Part shown: piece by piece, positions 62,530-64,000 of the stretch | How the letters are laid out: each line of letters starts with the position of its first letter | How positions within the stretch are numbered: position 1 is the first letter of the stretch | Assembly: GCA_032173965.1 (NCBI GenBank) | Contig: CM063288.1 | Location: 27,673,501-27,737,500 of the forward strand | Origin: Sitta carolinensis | Lineage: Eukaryota > Chordata > Aves > Passeriformes > Sittidae | Length of the DNA: 64,000 nucleotides | Direction: 5' to 3' | Position numbers and translations under genes: made by a program | The notes under the pieces: generated by a model | What the model was told of the DNA's origin: nothing | Database searches by the model: none | What the model saw: only the letters and a program-made list of their open reading frames with translations

Positions 62530-64000
62530 CAAAGAAAAAGGGAAGCTCTGTAAGAAAGCAGTTGTACTAAGTTGTACAGCTAGAAAGTACTTGTTTCAGA
62601 CAACTAAGGGCAAATGAAAGTCAAGTATAGAAATCCCTGCAATCTTCTAATCATCTGGGGGTGGGAAATGCAAACAGTCAGTGGCTTCAAAATTCTAAAA
62701 GTTTGCTCAAGAAAAATAAAGATTTCTGAGCTGGAGAGGTTCTTCTTAAATTTAGTTTGATTAAAACATTTCACCTCCTCTGCATGGAGTGAACCATATC
62801 CCCAAGGTAGGGTTCTGCCACACCAAAATATGCAGAATGCTCTGCTACTTATTGTGTTAACACCTGTGAAATTTTAAATTAACTGCTAACAGGCTGGCTG
62901 GAGCCTGATAGGAGTTAGGCAGGGAAGAAGCACCTGTTTGGAGCATAGCATGGCAATGCATGTTTATCTTTCTGAGGTAAGACCTTTAGCCTTCGTCTGG
63001 AAATGTCTTCTATTTTGGTTTGTTTGTGTATTTTTGTGTGTTTGTTGTATATCCTGAATGTCAGTAGTGGCTCGTTGGGAAAAAGAGGAGAAGTAACAGG
63101 TCTTTTGTGCTCTGGATGAAGTAGAATAACCTGAAAGGCTGCACTGTATTCGAGGAGAAACTGTAGGATAACAGCTTTACACATCTGCGCAGTGAAAAGG
63201 AAAAACAGAGGTCGTTATTTGGACACAGAAGTGGTTCATGTAGTGAGAGGCCAAGCCTTGTGCAGACTAGATACAAGCTGGGTTTTGTTCTGCCTTCTTA
63301 TAGCCATTATTCTGTGTGTCTGCACAAGAGATGGGACTGTGCGTGAACCAGAGAAACCACATGAGATGTCTCGTTTGATCCTTGCGAGGGTCTGACTGCT
63401 GCTTCTGTTGTGGTGCTTCAGGCAAGTGAGGCAGAAAAAAGCTTTTTTGTGTGCTGGGTAGAGCAGGTGTAGGTGTTATTCTGTTTATTTTCAATCTATC
63501 TAGCACTAATTTGCCTGGGACAGATGCTCTGCTGGGATGAGGAAACCCTTTTGAGGCTCACCAGGAGTACAGAAGTTCAGGGAGCTCCTACACAGTGCCT
63601 GTCCTCTGGCTTTCCTCTGCTGGACAAATACAGACAAGGACAAGGAAGTGTAGTGCTCTCTAATGGCAGAACTTGGCTAAGGGCCAGATGTAATTTAAAT
63701 TCCTTCACAAACTACTGTAGATAAGTTTATTTTTTTTGTGAGTTCCTCTCAGAACCAAGAAATGGATGAACAAAACCTGGCTGTTTTAATCTTATAATTT
63801 ATTTGGCCTTTAAATAAGGTAGTCTCAAATATGGGGAGACCTAGTAGAGGCAGTGCTGGCCTGCTGCTGATCTCTGCTAACTGTCTGTGATGCTTTTCCC
63901 AAACTCTAGAATGTAAGTGATGGGGACTCTGAAAGAAGGATATTTAGCACAAAATGTCGTGGTAACAGATAAACTTGAATCTGGAAGAGTTTTTACATGT

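Larger units (their letters stand above)
49223..64000. other. Intergenic gene-desert segment, no exon supported
   Basis: The longest open frame in the window (173 codons, minus strand, 58399-58920) is here. It is Cys/Ser/Leu-rich, lacks any domain I know and is overlapped by two other minus-strand frames, so I treat it as chance. Other contents are a 35-bp hairpin at 50.85 kb, a 21-bp duplication at 51.9 kb, A-rich and A/C-rich tracts around 56.8-57.6 kb, a TTTG repeat at 59.5 kb and a G-rich quadruplex-type run at 62.5 kb. Confidence 0.7.

Overview
The window reads as a stretch of an avian (or at least sauropsid) nuclear genome. A recognisable CR1 LINE tail is present, interspersed repeats are otherwise very sparse, and there are none of the dense Alu, L1 or B1 insertions expected of a mammal. 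Only one protein-coding gene can be supported: the 3' end of SATB2, the homeodomain/CUT chromatin organiser, read on the + strand.

Layout: positions 1-3894 are the 3' part of the last SATB2 intron. It holds a CpG-rich patch (about 2150-2460), a 54-bp tandem duplication carrying two octamer (ATTTGCAT) motifs (2503-2612), and an unusual foldback element with two roughly 100-bp imperfect inverted arms (about 2880-2979 and 3093-3191). The last coding exon is 3895-4350; it encodes the homeodomain and acidic C-terminus. The 3' UTR runs from 4351 to about 7010 and ends at paired AATAAA signals. It contains an 81-nt uninterrupted alternating purine/pyrimidine tract followed at once by a CpG-rich block. 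It also contains perfect seed matches for miR-27, miR-34, miR-31 and miR-23, families reported to repress SATB2 in mammals.

From about 7010 to 64000 I find no supportable exon. This fits the gene desert known to lie 3' of SATB2 in vertebrates, which carries long-range SATB2 enhancers. The desert segment contains two more CpG-rich islands (11.5 kb and 20.5 kb). The second contains a G-rich 28/43-bp minisatellite with nested unit growth. Other contents are one CR1 tail (35.4 kb), several decayed tRNA-derived (MIR/CORE-SINE-like) fragments, long T and A homopolymers, a perfect SOXE-type inverted dimer site (13.57 kb), a 13-bp hairpin (50.85 kb) and a strand-asymmetric A/C tract (57.5 kb).

The short open frames elsewhere lack recognisable domains and look like chance. 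The best candidates for something not yet described are the intronic foldback element, the Z-DNA-prone/CpG-rich module inside the 3' UTR, the SOX dimer palindrome, and the nested minisatellite. All repeat-family and binding-site assignments were made by eye and are graded accordingly.
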